Shown here in pieces: positions 24,996 through 33,035 of a stretch of DNA of 64,000 nt. Under the pieces are notes generated by a model. It searched no databases. It was not told the DNA's origin and worked only from the letters and a program-made list of their open reading frames with translations. Position 1 is the stretch's first letter; every line of letters starts with the position of its first letter. The stretch spans positions 1-64,000 of the forward strand of contig CAJFSS010000004.1 in the NCBI GenBank assembly GCA_904419745.1. The letters are read 5' to 3'. Source of the DNA: Candidatus Pseudoruminococcus merdavium. Its GTDB lineage: Bacteria > Bacillota > Clostridia > Oscillospirales > Ruminococcaceae. The position numbers were made by a program, and so were the translations under genes.

Positions 24996-25718
24996 ATGGG
25001 ACATGGACCGGATACGGCCGCCATCATTGTGGCGGCAGGTTCTGCAAGCAGAATGGGCAGGAATAAGCAGCTGCTAGAAATGGGAGGTGTGCCGGTGATT
25101 GCCCGTACCCTGTCCGCTTTCCAACGTTGTGAGGAGATTGCAGAGATTGTCGTGGTTGCAAGGCCGCAGGATTCTGAGGAATTTGCCCGCCTCGCGCGGA
25201 AATATGGGATTGAAAAACTCAAGGCGGTGGTGGAAGGCGGCGCGGACCGCAAGGAATCTGTAGCCTATGGGTTACAGGAGGTTTCCCCTTCTCTGCCCCT
25301 GCTTGCCATCCATGATGGCGCACGTCCGTTCATCCTTCCCGCGCTGATTTCCCAGTGTATCATGGATGCAAGGAAATTTGGCGCGTCCGCCCTGGCTGTC
25401 AAAGTGAAGGATACCATTAAAGTGGTACAAGACGGCTTTATCGCCGAAACGCCGAATCGGGAGACGCTCTGGCAGTGCCAGACCCCGCAGGTGTTTTCCC
25501 AGAATTTATACCGCGTCGCCTGCAAGGCGGCGGAAAAACTCCCGGTTACAGATGACTGCATGCTGATGGAATATGCGGGATACCGGGTGCATATCACGCC
25601 GGGAGATCCCCGCAACCTCAAAATCACAACGCCGGAAGACCTTGCGGTGGCGCAGGCCATTGCAGGGGAAGCGGATTTCAGAATGGAGGAACCGCATGAG
25701 AATCGGACACGGATATGA
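24996..25718 (+). CDS. ispD: 2-C-methyl-D-erythritol 4-phosphate cytidylyltransferase
   Basis: A 240-residue enzyme of the MEP isoprenoid pathway that joins MEP and CTP to give [23 protein letters not shown] is the nucleotide-binding loop (slightly altered from A-A-G-x-G-x-R-M-G), with IHDGARPF, the WQCQTPQVF segment and the acidic TDDCMLME motif. ATG 24996 follows GAGGTGG at 24981-24987. Longer in-frame starts upstream lack family sequence. ispF overlaps its 3' end by 23 bp, so consecutive pathway steps 3 and 5 are translated together. Confidence 0.95.
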   Translation: MGHGPDTAAIIVAAGSASRMGRNKQLLEMGGVPVIARTLSAFQRCEEIAEIVVVARPQDSEEFARLARKYGIEKLKAVVEGGADRKESVAYGLQEVSPSLPLLAIHDGARPFILPALISQCIMDARKFGASALAVKVKDTIKVVQDGFIAETPNRETLWQCQTPQVFSQNLYRVACKAAEKLPVTDDCMLMEYAGYRVHITPGDPRNLKITTPEDLAVAQAIAGEADFRMEEPHENRTRI

Positions 25719-26193
25719 CGTACACAAACTGGTATCAGGGCGCAAACTCATCCTCGGAGGGGTGGAAATTTCCCACGAAACCGGCCTGCTTGGCCATTCG
25801 GATGCGGATGTGCTGCTGCATGCGGTGATGGACGCCATGCTCGGGGCGGCAGCCCTGGGGGATATTGGGCTTCATTTCCCGGATACGGATCCGCGTTACC
25901 AGGGTGCGGACAGTGCGAAACTGCTTGCCGAGGTGGTCGAAATGCTCCGGCAGAAGGGGTATGCGCTTGCAAACCTGGACTGCACCATAATTGCCCAGCG
26001 CCCAAAACTCAAGGATTATATCCCCAAAATGAGAGAGACCATTGCCCATATCTGCGGCGTCTCTGAAGACAGGATCAATGTCAAGGCCACGACGGAGGAG
26101 CATCTCGGTTTTACCGGCCGGGAAGAGGGGATTAGCGCCCACGCGGTCTGCCTGTTGGAAGAATGCCCTCCTGTCCGGGCAAAGGCTTTATAG
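25696..26193 (+). CDS. ispF: 2-C-methyl-D-erythritol 2,4-cyclodiphosphate synthase
   Basis: A 165-residue trimeric zinc enzyme of the MEP pathway. [10 protein letters not shown] (metal ligands Asp and His), [26 protein letters not shown] and [17 protein letters not shown] are all present. ATG 25696 has GGAGGA upstream. It starts inside the end of ispD and is followed after 46 bp by the PepV-like gene, probably in the same transcript. Confidence 0.97.
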   Translation: MRIGHGYDVHKLVSGRKLILGGVEISHETGLLGHSDADVLLHAVMDAMLGAAALGDIGLHFPDTDPRYQGADSAKLLAEVVEMLRQKGYALANLDCTIIAQRPKLKDYIPKMRETIAHICGVSEDRINVKATTEEHLGFTGREEGISAHAVCLLEECPPVRAKAL

Positions 26194-26239
26194 GAGAACA
26201 GAGCGGGGAGCTCCCCTATGATAGAAAGGATGAAGCAAA

Positions 26240-27652
26240 ATGCAGATAAAACAACAGCTCGATCAGTATTTTGAGGCGCATACCAAGGACATGCTTGCAG
26301 ATATTGCAAAGCTTGTCTCCTTTGACAGCGTCACCGCCCCAGCAACCGAGACAGCCCCCTTCGGCGAGGGGACGGAAAAGGCGCTCGCCTGCGCGCTTGA
26401 GATTGCAAAACGGGACGGTTTTACGGTCAAAAACTTTGAAAACTATGTCGGTACAGTGGACTATTTTGAAGACCGCAGGGATGCCGAACTCGGCATGCTT
26501 GCACATTTGGACGTCGTCGCGGTAGGAGACGGCTGGACACAGGACCCCTTTACCTGTATTGAACGGGATGGAAAGATCTTCGGCAGGGGGACAGCGGACG
26601 ATAAGGGGCCGGCGATGGCCGCTTATTACGCCATGAAGGCGGTCAAAGATCTCGGAATTCCCCTGAAAAAGAACGTCCGCCTTATTCTTGGGACGGATGA
26701 GGAATGCGGCAGCAGCGATATCCGTTATTATTTTAAAAAGGAGTCCACGCCCCGCCATGTCTTTTCTCCGGATGCGGATTTCCCCCTCATCAACATTGAA
26801 AAAGGCGGGCTGAGAAACGACTTTACCGCCCAGTACCCGGAAGATACTTCCCTTCCGCGTATTCGGAGTATCCAGGGAGGTCATACCAGCAATGTTGTCC
26901 CGCAAAATGCCGAGGCTGTGATTGAAGGCTTCTCCACAGAGCAGACGGCGGCTTATTGCAAGCAGGCGGAAGATCGTACCGGCGTCCAGTTTACCGTCTC
27001 AGAACAGGATGGGGCAGTCTGTATCCATGCGCTTGGGAAAGGCTCCCATGCGGCTATGCCGGAGGGCGGAAACAACGCGGTGACCGCGCTGCTGGATCTG
27101 CTCTGCTCTATGCCGTTTGCAAAAAGCGAGGGTTTCACCAAACTCTGCGCAGTCAACAAAATTTTTCCGCACGGCGACTGGCTCGGCAAGGCTGCAGGCA
27201 TTGCTATGGAGGATGAAATCAGTCACGAACTAACCATTAGCTTTGATATTTTCCAGTATTCGACAACCGGGTTTACTGGGAATTTTGACTGCCGTTCCCC
27301 TATCTGTGCAAATGATGAGAATGTGCGTGATGTGCTGATTCAAAAATTTGCGGATGCCGGAATTTTTATGAGTGACAAGCCGATGAACAAACCTCACCAT
27401 GTTAAAGAGGATGACCCCTTTGTCAAAACCCTGCTCAAGTGTTATGAGGACTATACTGGCAGAAAAGGCTATTGCATGGCTATCGGAGGCGGCACCTATG
27501 TCCACTCTATTGAAGGCGGTGTGGCATTCGGGTGCTCCATGCCGGAAACGGAAAACAGGATGCACGGGCCGGACGAATTTGCGGTTATTGAGGAACTGGT
27601 GGTAAGCGCAAAGATTTTCGCACAGGTGATTGTTGACCTCTGTGCGGAATAA
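26240..27652 (+). CDS. M20 family dipeptidase, PepV/Sapep type
   Basis: A 470-residue zinc dipeptidase. HLDVVAVGDGW (first metal His/Asp), GRGTADDKGP (bridging Asp) and GTDEECGSSD (catalytic and metal Glu) are the PepV signatures, and a lid domain lies between. A final His lies in RMHGPDEF. PepV enzymes cut a broad range of dipeptides with an unblocked N-terminus in the cytoplasm. AAAGGATG precedes the ATG. A terminator follows. Confidence 0.93.
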   Translation: MQIKQQLDQYFEAHTKDMLADIAKLVSFDSVTAPATETAPFGEGTEKALACALEIAKRDGFTVKNFENYVGTVDYFEDRRDAELGMLAHLDVVAVGDGWTQDPFTCIERDGKIFGRGTADDKGPAMAAYYAMKAVKDLGIPLKKNVRLILGTDEECGSSDIRYYFKKESTPRHVFSPDADFPLINIEKGGLRNDFTAQYPEDTSLPRIRSIQGGHTSNVVPQNAEAVIEGFSTEQTAAYCKQAEDRTGVQFTVSEQDGAVCIHALGKGSHAAMPEGGNNAVTALLDLLCSMPFAKSEGFTKLCAVNKIFPHGDWLGKAAGIAMEDEISHELTISFDIFQYSTTGFTGNFDCRSPICANDENVRDVLIQKFADAGIFMSDKPMNKPHHVKEDDPFVKTLLKCYEDYTGRKGYCMAIGGGTYVHSIEGGVAFGCSMPETENRMHGPDEFAVIEELVVSAKIFAQVIVDLCAE

Positions 27653-27668
27653 AAAAACAGAACCTGCG

Positions 27669-27700
27669 CGGGCCCTGCCGGCTGGCAGGGCCCGTTTTGT
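27669..27700 (+). terminator. Terminator of the ispD-ispF-dipeptidase transcript
   Basis: CGGGCCCTGCC (27669-27679) pairs with GGCAGGGCCCG (27684-27694) around a 4-nt loop, followed by TTTTG. Confidence 0.85.
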
Positions 27701-27741
27701 CAGAGAAAAAGTTTTGAAAAGCTGCCGAAAGGAATGGCGTT

Positions 27742-28869
27742 ATGGAGAAAATGAAAATGGTTGTCCCCACCTTGTTTGGCTTGGAAGGGATTGTCGCCCG
27801 GGAACTGCGGTTTCTTGATTGTGAGGACGTACAGGCGGAAAACGGGAGAGTGTTGTTTTCCGGGGACTGGGAGGATGTCGCACGTACCAATTTAAATCTG
27901 CGCAGCGGTGAACGCGTACAGATCCTGCTCGCAAGGTTTTATGCCAGGACCTTTGATGAACTCTTTGAAGGGGTCAGACGGATTCCTCTGGAGGCGTATA
28001 TTGGTAGAAAAGAGGCGTTCCCGGTCAAGGGCTGGTCGCTTAATTCCCAGCTTCACAGCGTGCCAGATTGCCAGAAAATTATTAAAAAGGCGGCGGTGGA
28101 ACGTCTGAAAACCCATTACCATGTCTCCTGGTTTGAAGAAACCGGCTCTACGGTACAGATTCAGTTCTCCATTCTCAAGGACGAGGTTATGATTTTGCTG
28201 GATACTTCCGGCGCGGGTCTGCATAAGCGGGGGTACCGAAAGAATTCGAACGAAGCTCCTATCAAGGAAACGCTGGCGGCGGGGATTCTCAGCCTGGCAA
28301 GGGTACGTTCGGATACTGTTTTCTGCGATCCAATGTGTGGTTCCGGGACATTTTTGATTGAAGCTGCGCTCGACGCCTTGCACATCGCCCCGGGACTGAA
28401 CCGGAAGTTTGCCTGTGAAAAATGGGGAGCCTTCCCCGCTGCAGCAATGCGCCAGGCCCGCGAGGCTGCGCTGAACAATATCCGCCGGGACGCTTCATTT
28501 CGCGCCTATGGCTATGATATCAGCGAGGAGGCGGTGGCGCTGACCCAGGAGAATGCGAAAAAAGCCGGCGTTGCTGCCCGGATTCGCGTAAAACAGCAGG
28601 ATATCCGGGACTTCTCCCTGGATGCCCTGCACAGCGAACGGGCAACCATTGTATGCAATCCCCCCTATGGGGAACGCCTTCTGGAGGTAAAAGCAGCGCA
28701 GGAACTCTGTGCCCAGATGGGAAAAGTGCTTGAAAAGCGGGAGGGGTTCCACTATTTTGTCATCACACCGGACGAGCAATTTGAACAGGTATTTGGCAGA
28801 CGCGCAGATAAACGGAGAAAGCTGTATAATGGGATGATCAAATGCCAACTCTATCAGTATTTCAAATAG
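27742..28869 (+). CDS. THUMP-domain class I RNA methyltransferase (RlmL N-domain/YpsC type)
   Basis: A 375-residue protein. An N-terminal ferredoxin-like and THUMP RNA-binding region (about 1-160) is followed by a SAM domain with FCDPMCGSGTFLIEAAL and the target-base motif NPPYGERL (N-P-P-Y, typical for N-methylation of guanine or adenine). The family is represented by B. subtilis YpsC and the N-terminal half of E. coli RlmL, which makes m2G in 23S rRNA. A GAAAGGAATGG ribosome-binding site precedes the ATG. Confidence 0.93.
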   Translation: MEKMKMVVPTLFGLEGIVARELRFLDCEDVQAENGRVLFSGDWEDVARTNLNLRSGERVQILLARFYARTFDELFEGVRRIPLEAYIGRKEAFPVKGWSLNSQLHSVPDCQKIIKKAAVERLKTHYHVSWFEETGSTVQIQFSILKDEVMILLDTSGAGLHKRGYRKNSNEAPIKETLAAGILSLARVRSDTVFCDPMCGSGTFLIEAALDALHIAPGLNRKFACEKWGAFPAAAMRQAREAALNNIRRDASFRAYGYDISEEAVALTQENAKKAGVAARIRVKQQDIRDFSLDALHSERATIVCNPPYGERLLEVKAAQELCAQMGKVLEKREGFHYFVITPDEQFEQVFGRRADKRRKLYNGMIKCQLYQYFK

Positions 28870-28899
28870 AATGGCTTCTCATTTGAAAGGAAGGAAAAC

Positions 28900-29355
28900 A
28901 TGGACCGGGATCTTCAAATGGAAACTCTCTTGACAAAGCCATATGCCCTGATTGATATCCTTCCAAAACAGGTTTTGCCAAATTTTTTGGAGGATTTTTC
29001 TAAGGCGGAGCATTTCTTTCTATCCAGGAAGGAACGAAGTAGATTTGCAGAAAAAATAGTTCGCATTGTCCTAAAACTTCACTGTTATTTTCCAATACAA
29101 ATATATTGTCAGGAATGGCTCAGACATTCTAAGGAAAAAATACTTGCAAAACAGGTAAGGAAAATCATTGTAACAAAGAGAGGGTTTTGTAACCTCCTTT
29201 TGCCGAGAGAAGATACCCTGGTATGTATTGAGGGCGGCCAGCTATGGGTTACCGTTTACCACCCTAGTCCTGATGTGCAGGATATTTTGTCCGCATTGGC
29301 GGTTTCTGAGGGACTGTTTTGGAGAAAAGAGGATTGTATGAAGGAGATGGTATGA
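28900..29355 (+). CDS. Uncharacterised protein (151 residues)
   Basis: A 151-residue protein with no motif I recognise. It is mixed alpha/beta, rich in Lys and Leu, with KQVRKIIVTKRGFCNLLLPREDTLVCIEGGQLWVTVYHP as the most ordered-looking part and no signal peptide or membrane helix. A clear AAGGAAGG precedes ATG 28900, it follows the methyltransferase by 30 bp, and its TGA is immediately followed by the GNAT start codon. It is therefore a real, co-transcribed gene of unknown function, with codon use somewhat more AT-rich than its neighbours. Confidence 0.65.
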   Translation: MDRDLQMETLLTKPYALIDILPKQVLPNFLEDFSKAEHFFLSRKERSRFAEKIVRIVLKLHCYFPIQIYCQEWLRHSKEKILAKQVRKIIVTKRGFCNLLLPREDTLVCIEGGQLWVTVYHPSPDVQDILSALAVSEGLFWRKEDCMKEMV

Positions 29356-29901
29356 ATGCAGATAGAAAGCCCAATCGTATACCGGGATATAAACAAACAG
29401 GAATTATGCGTGGAACTGTTTTCTCATTTTGAACGCAGGCAGCAGGTCAAAAGCTGCTGGAGAAAAGAAGACGGCCAGTGGGTCATTCGGGAGACCCCAT
29501 TTGTGGATGATTGGGGCCCGGAAGAATACCGAATCCTGGTTCGATGCCTGCGCCATACCCTGGAAAACAGCGGTGCGGTATTTGGCGCCTTTCAGGCAGG
29601 GCAGCTTAAGGGGTTTGTCTCTGTGGAAGGAAAACCGTTTGGCTCCAAAGGCCAGTACCGGGATCTGACCAGTCTGCATGTCTCCCGGGACAAACGGGGC
29701 CATGGGATTGGAAGAACCCTGTTTCAAAAGGCGGCGGACTGGGCCCGCTCCAGGGGTGCGGAAAAACTGTATATCTCCTCCCACTCCGCAGTGGAAACAC
29801 AGGCGTTTTATCGTGCAATGGGCTGTGTGGAGGCACAGGAATACCAGTATGCCCATGTGGAGAAGGAGCCCTATGATTGTCAATTGGAATGCCGCCTGTA
29901 A
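29356..29901 (+). CDS. GNAT family N-acetyltransferase
   Basis: A 181-residue acetyltransferase. The acetyl-CoA pyrophosphate loop is RDKRGHGIGRTLFQKAADWA (R-G-x-G-x-G type), preceded by the strand LTSLHVS and followed by KLYISSHSAVETQAFYRAMG, the usual motif B. The substrate could be a small amine, an antibiotic or a protein; nothing here decides. AAGGAGA precedes the ATG, which directly follows the stop of the unknown gene. A bidirectional terminator follows. Confidence 0.9.
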   Translation: MQIESPIVYRDINKQELCVELFSHFERRQQVKSCWRKEDGQWVIRETPFVDDWGPEEYRILVRCLRHTLENSGAVFGAFQAGQLKGFVSVEGKPFGSKGQYRDLTSLHVSRDKRGHGIGRTLFQKAADWARSRGAEKLYISSHSAVETQAFYRAMGCVEAQEYQYAHVEKEPYDCQLECRL

Positions 29902-29937
29902 GGAAATTTTTGCGACAAATTCTTTACAATTATCATC

Positions 29938-29978
29938 AAAAATCCCCGCCCGAAATTTTCCGGGCGGGGATTTTTTGA
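29938..29978. terminator. Bidirectional terminator between GNAT gene and rubrerythrin
   Basis: A GC-rich stem (ATCCCCGCCCG with CGGGCGGGGAT) flanked by an A run on the left and TTTTTT on the right, placed between convergent genes. Confidence 0.9.
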
Positions 29979-30030
29979 TTCATTTCTTGCCGTGATAATA
30001 AAACGGGCCTGCCCGTCTTGATATCAGAGA

Positions 30031-30564
30031 TTAATAGTTCGTTGCACGCAGTTCAAAATAAGCCTTTGGATGGGCGCAGACCGGGCAAACCTCGGGAGCG
30101 GACTTGCCGATGTGGATATGGCCGCAGTTTGTGCAAATCCATACCATGTCACCGTCTCTAGAGAAGACAAGCCCACCTTCGACATTTGCAAGCAGGGCTC
30201 TGTACCGTTCCTCGTGTTCCTTTTCAATCTTGCCGACTTCCTCGAACAGGAATGCAATCTTGTCAAATCCTTCTGCACGGGCTTCTTCTGCAAAGGTTTT
30301 GTACATATCAGTCCACTCGTAGTTCTCGCCTTCTGCAGCGGCTTTCAGATTTTCCTCTGTGGTTCCAATCCCGTCAAGAAGTTTGAACCAGATTTTTGCA
30401 TGCTCTTTTTCATTATTAGCGGTCTCTTCAAAGATTTTTGCAATCTGGACATAGCCGTCCTTTTTTGCCTTGGATGCAAAGTAGGTGTACTTGTTGCGGG
30501 CCTGGGATTCCCCTGCAAATGCAGTCATAAGGTTTTGTTCGGTTTTTGAGCCTTTGAGTTCCAT
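30031..30564 (-). CDS. rbr: Rubrerythrin
   Basis: A 177-residue protein. The N-terminal ferritin-like four-helix bundle carries the diiron Glu/His ligands ([41 protein letters not shown]). The C-terminal rubredoxin-like domain has C-x2-C pairs in [10 protein letters not shown] and [11 protein letters not shown]. In anaerobes it reduces hydrogen peroxide to water with electrons from NADH via rubredoxin or flavoproteins. GGAGG precedes the ATG. It lies directly downstream of a PerR/Fur-type gene with a dyad (30623-30638) between them, suggesting peroxide-inducible control. Confidence 0.95.
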   Translation of the reverse strand: MELKGSKTEQNLMTAFAGESQARNKYTYFASKAKKDGYVQIAKIFEETANNEKEHAKIWFKLLDGIGTTEENLKAAAEGENYEWTDMYKTFAEEARAEGFDKIAFLFEEVGKIEKEHEERYRALLANVEGGLVFSRDGDMVWICTNCGHIHIGKSAPEVCPVCAHPKAYFELRATNY

Positions 30565-30622
30565 AGTACGTCCTCCATTCTAAAACTTTTCATTTTCTTT
30601 CATGATCACTAATTAAAATCAG

Positions 30623-30638
30623 TAATCATTATTGATTA
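30623..30638. promoter_or_regulatory. Fur/PerR-like dyad in the rbr leader
   Basis: TAATCA-TTAT-TGATTA, an exact inverted repeat with a 4-base centre, 59 bp upstream of the rbr start and right downstream of the PerR-type gene. The sequence is AT-rich, as PerR boxes are. Candidate operator only. Confidence 0.45.
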
Positions 30639-30640
30639 AG

Positions 30641-30670
30641 TTAATAAAAGAGAAGCCGAAAAACGGCTTT
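30641..30670 (-). terminator. Terminator of the PerR-type gene
   Basis: On the minus strand AAGCCG, a TTTTT loop and CGGCTT, followed by CTCTTTTATT. A short stem, so partial read-through into rbr is possible. Confidence 0.5.
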
Positions 30671-30721
30671 TCAGAACTGCCGCAGATTTTCACGGCAATA
30701 TATTGTCAATAAAATCAACAG

Positions 30722-31150
30722 TCATTTTTGGTTTTTACAGTCAGCACAGACGCCGCTGAAAACGATATCATGTCCTGTGATTTGATGCGTGCAGGAGTTG
30801 TTCGCGCGTTCGTTGATGGTTTCTTCATAGGAGAGCGGAACGTCGACAACCCTTCCACATTTCAGACAAATCATGTGGTAATGCGAATCGAGTCTGGAAT
30901 CATACCGTTCAGTCGATTTACCAAGGGCGATTTTTTGAATCAAACCTTCCTCAGCAAGAACGTTCAGGTTGCGGTATACCGTCCCCAAACTGATACCGGG
31001 AATTCTGCTTTTTACGATGGAATAAATATCGTCCGCAGTGGGATGGCAGTGCAGACTGCATACGGTATCCAAAATCAGCTGGCGCTGTCTGGAAAAGCGT
31101 CTTGTACCAGCCATAAGCCTCACCTTATCCTTAGAAAAGCGGTTTTCCAA
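30722..31150 (-). CDS. perR: Fur-family regulator, PerR type
   Basis: A 142-residue metalloregulator. The winged helix contains HPTADDIYSIVKSRIPGISLGTVYRNLNVL. The metal region has RYDSRLDSHYHMICLKCGRVVDV, and a second C-x2-C is in GVCADCKNQK, so a structural zinc site is complete. PerR proteins bind Fe/Mn and lose DNA binding on metal-catalysed oxidation by peroxide. TTG 31150 with GGAGGT at 7-bp spacing is the best start; ATG 31114 (with AAGGTGAGG) is an alternative giving 130 residues. An operator-like dyad inside its own promoter suggests autorepression. PerR rather than Fur is inferred from the rubrerythrin neighbour. Confidence 0.85.
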   Translation of the reverse strand: MENRFSKDKVRLMAGTRRFSRQRQLILDTVCSLHCHPTADDIYSIVKSRIPGISLGTVYRNLNVLAEEGLIQKIALGKSTERYDSRLDSHYHMICLKCGRVVDVPLSYEETINERANNSCTHQITGHDIVFSGVCADCKNQK

Positions 31151-31173
31151 AGGGAGTACCTCCGGATATCTTT

Positions 31174-31201
31174 ATTATACTAAATAAGTATAATTTGTCA
31201 A
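31174..31201 (-). promoter_or_regulatory. perR promoter with overlapping dyad
   Basis: Minus strand: perfect -35 TTGACA (31196-31201), a 16-bp spacer, -10 TATAAT (31174-31179). ATTATAC-N7-GTATAAT (31174-31194) is an exact inverted repeat that covers the -10 and the spacer, close to the PerR box shape (TTATAAT-N-ATTATAA). A second, similar dyad ATACTATATAATTAGTAT lies at 31224-31241. Confidence 0.65.
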
Positions 31202-31352
31202 GACCTTCTTATGTCATGGCTGAATACTATATAATTAGTATACCCGAAAAGAACCAGATAGTAAAGGAATTTCATTGGTCCAAAACACATATTTTTCCTT
31301 TTATTAGAATAGGGTGTAGTATTGGCTGCTTGTCCCCATAGAAACACAGTTT

Positions 31353-31370
31353 TTGTTATTTAAATAACAT
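31353..31370. promoter_or_regulatory. Rex-box-like dyad 1
   Basis: TTGTTATTTAAATAACAT fits the clostridial Rex consensus TTGTTAA-N4-TTAACAA well. It contains the exact palindrome TGTTATTTAAATAACA. Confidence 0.45.
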
Positions 31371-31563
31371 GAGAAATATTTGGGTTTACAATTTGTTGGT
31401 ATCATCAAAAAGTCATAAAATCATTTTGCCTAAATTCCACAATGTATTCTAGATTGGTATAATTTCCAACAAGAAAACAGAAAAAAATCCAGCATTTTTA
31501 TGATATTTTTATAGCAATTCGGATTGTTATCTGATATACTTGGTTATGGCATGATGGATTAGT

Positions 31564-31581
31564 TTGTTATGTTTTTAACAA
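31564..31581. promoter_or_regulatory. Rex-box-like dyad 2
   Basis: TTGTTATGTTTTTAACAA has both outer 6-base halves (TTGTTA and TAACAA) exact and the correct 18-bp total. It ends 21 bp before the first hydrogenase start codon, right before the ribosome-binding site. Confidence 0.5.
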
Positions 31582-31602
31582 TAGCTCAAGGAGGTTCACA
31601 CA

Positions 31603-32100
31603 ATGGCGAGTACCATATCAAAGATTCCGTTCCACGGCACGAAGGAACAGGAAGAACAGTTGATGAACGTGATTGCCGAACACAAACAGGACAAAGGCGC
31701 CCTGATGCCGGTCTTGCAAAAGGCGCAGGACATTTACGGGTATCTTCCGATTGAAGTGCAGAAAATGATTGCGGACGGGCTGGGCGTTCCCTTGGAGGAA
31801 GTCTACGGAGTATCCACCTTCTATTCTCAGTTCGCCCTCAACCCGAAAGGGGAATACAAAGTTTCTGTTTGCCTTGGCACTGCCTGCTATGTCAAAGGCT
31901 CCGGCGATGTGTTTGATAAATTGCAGCAGACGTTGGGCATCAAGGGTGGAGAATGTACCCCAGACGGCAAGTTTTCCCTGGAAGCGTGCCGCTGTATCGG
32001 CGCATGCGGCCTGGCCCCGGTTATTACCATTAACGACGATGTCTACGGCCGCCTGACCCCGGATGATATCCCGGGTATCCTGGAAAAATATCAGGCGTAA
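31603..32100 (+). CDS. hydC: NuoE/HydC-like [2Fe-2S] subunit of the [FeFe] hydrogenase
   Basis: A 165-residue thioredoxin-like ferredoxin subunit. Cluster cysteines lie in SVCLGTACYVKG and EACRCIGACGLAPV (C-x4-C ... C-x3-C, the 2Fe-2S pattern of NuoE). In HydABC-type enzymes this subunit works with the flavin subunit HydB during NADH oxidation or reduction. AAGGAGG precedes the ATG. It is the first gene of a five-gene operon and sits behind Rex-like dyads. Confidence 0.93.
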   Translation: MASTISKIPFHGTKEQEEQLMNVIAEHKQDKGALMPVLQKAQDIYGYLPIEVQKMIADGLGVPLEEVYGVSTFYSQFALNPKGEYKVSVCLGTACYVKGSGDVFDKLQQTLGIKGGECTPDGKFSLEACRCIGACGLAPVITINDDVYGRLTPDDIPGILEKYQA

Positions 32101-32106
32101 ACTTTC

Positions 32107-32667
32107 ATGCAGGATCTTTCGCTGTATCTGCTGGATTTGGTGCAAAATTCCCTTCGTGCCGGCTGTACTTGGGTGAAGATTTCCCTTGCTTTTTGTGGGG
32201 AGACCCTGACCCTTTCCGTACAGGATAATGGGTGTGGAATGGAGAAAGCCCAATGCGAAAAGGCGTTTTCCCCTTTTTATACCACTAAGACAAAACGGGG
32301 CGGTTTTGGGCTTCCCCTGTTTCGGATGGCCTGCGAACAGACGGGCGGCACTGCTTCCCTCAGCTCCTGTGCTGGAGAAGGAACCACAGTTGCCGGGGTA
32401 CTTTGCATAAATCATATTGACTGCCCACCCCTTGGGAAACTCGGTGATACGATGGCGGCGTTGATTGCAGGGAATGAAAGCATCCGGTTTTGCCTGACGG
32501 CAAGCGGGAAAGACCGGCGATTTTCCCTCGATACAGATCAGATTGTGAAGAGTTTGCAAGGCGTGCCCCTGAGCACGCCGGAGATTGTTATTTTTCTGGC
32601 AAAATACATAGAGGAACAGACACAAATCATCCGCGGAGGTGTAGAAGAAAATGAAAAGTCTTGCTGA
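32107..32667 (+). CDS. GHKL ATP-binding domain protein in the hydrogenase operon
   Basis: A 186-residue protein with a histidine-kinase-type ATPase fold and no kinase phospho-acceptor domain. N box: DLVQNSLRAG (N14). G1 box: DNGCGM (residues 40-45). G2 box: RGGFGLPL. Residues after about 105 form an unassigned C-terminal part. It starts 6 bp after hydC and overlaps the next gene by 17 bp, so it belongs to the operon, but I see no strong ribosome-binding site. Homologues occur in clostridial [FeFe] hydrogenase operons; their role is not settled. It could regulate, assemble or protect the enzyme. Confidence 0.82.
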   Translation: MQDLSLYLLDLVQNSLRAGCTWVKISLAFCGETLTLSVQDNGCGMEKAQCEKAFSPFYTTKTKRGGFGLPLFRMACEQTGGTASLSSCAGEGTTVAGVLCINHIDCPPLGKLGDTMAALIAGNESIRFCLTASGKDRRFSLDTDQIVKSLQGVPLSTPEIVIFLAKYIEEQTQIIRGGVEENEKSC

Positions 32668-33019
32668 ATTGCAGCAAATTCGTGACAAATACCATGGCGA
32701 TGTCTCCATCCGCCAGGACAATCACGAAAAAATCAAGGTGGAAATTGGAATGGCTACCTGTGGGATTGCAGCAGGTGCAAGGGAGGTCGTCACAGCGGTT
32801 TTGGACGAGCTTTCCAAGGAAACAGTGGAAAATGTTGTGGTAACTCAGACCGGCTGTATGGGTATCTGCCAGTATGAGCCGATTGTGGAAGTCTTTGTCC
32901 CCGGCAAGGAAAAAGTTACCTATGTCAAAGTGACCCCGGAAAAGGCGCGCAGAATTGTTAAAGAGCACGTTGCCGGCGGAACTCCGGTAACCGAATACAC
33001 CATTGGTGCGAACGCCTAA
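32651..33019 (+). CDS. Stand-alone 2Fe-2S ferredoxin (thioredoxin-like)
   Basis: A 122-residue protein. MATCGIAAGAREV and QTGCMGICQYEPIVEV give the C-x(n)-C ... C-x3-C pattern of thioredoxin-like 2Fe-2S ferredoxins, close to the N-terminal domain of the next gene. It probably carries electrons for the hydrogenase or is a small extra subunit (as HydD/HydE in some acetogens). GGAGGTG lies before the start within the previous gene. The overlap of 17 bp with the GHKL gene suggests coupling. Confidence 0.9.
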   Translation: MKSLAELQQIRDKYHGDVSIRQDNHEKIKVEIGMATCGIAAGAREVVTAVLDELSKETVENVVVTQTGCMGICQYEPIVEVFVPGKEKVTYVKVTPEKARRIVKEHVAGGTPVTEYTIGANA

Positions 33020-33035
33020 GAAGGAGGAAAATTCG

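Larger units (their letters stand above)
31202..31602. other. Control region upstream of the hydrogenase operon
   Basis: A 400-base AT-rich region with no gene. It holds a perR-side dyad (31224-31241), two dyads like the Rex box (31353-31370 and 31564-31581), and a TATACT -10 candidate at 31535-31540 without a good -35. The downstream Rex-like dyad would lie just after transcription starts. Confidence 0.55.
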
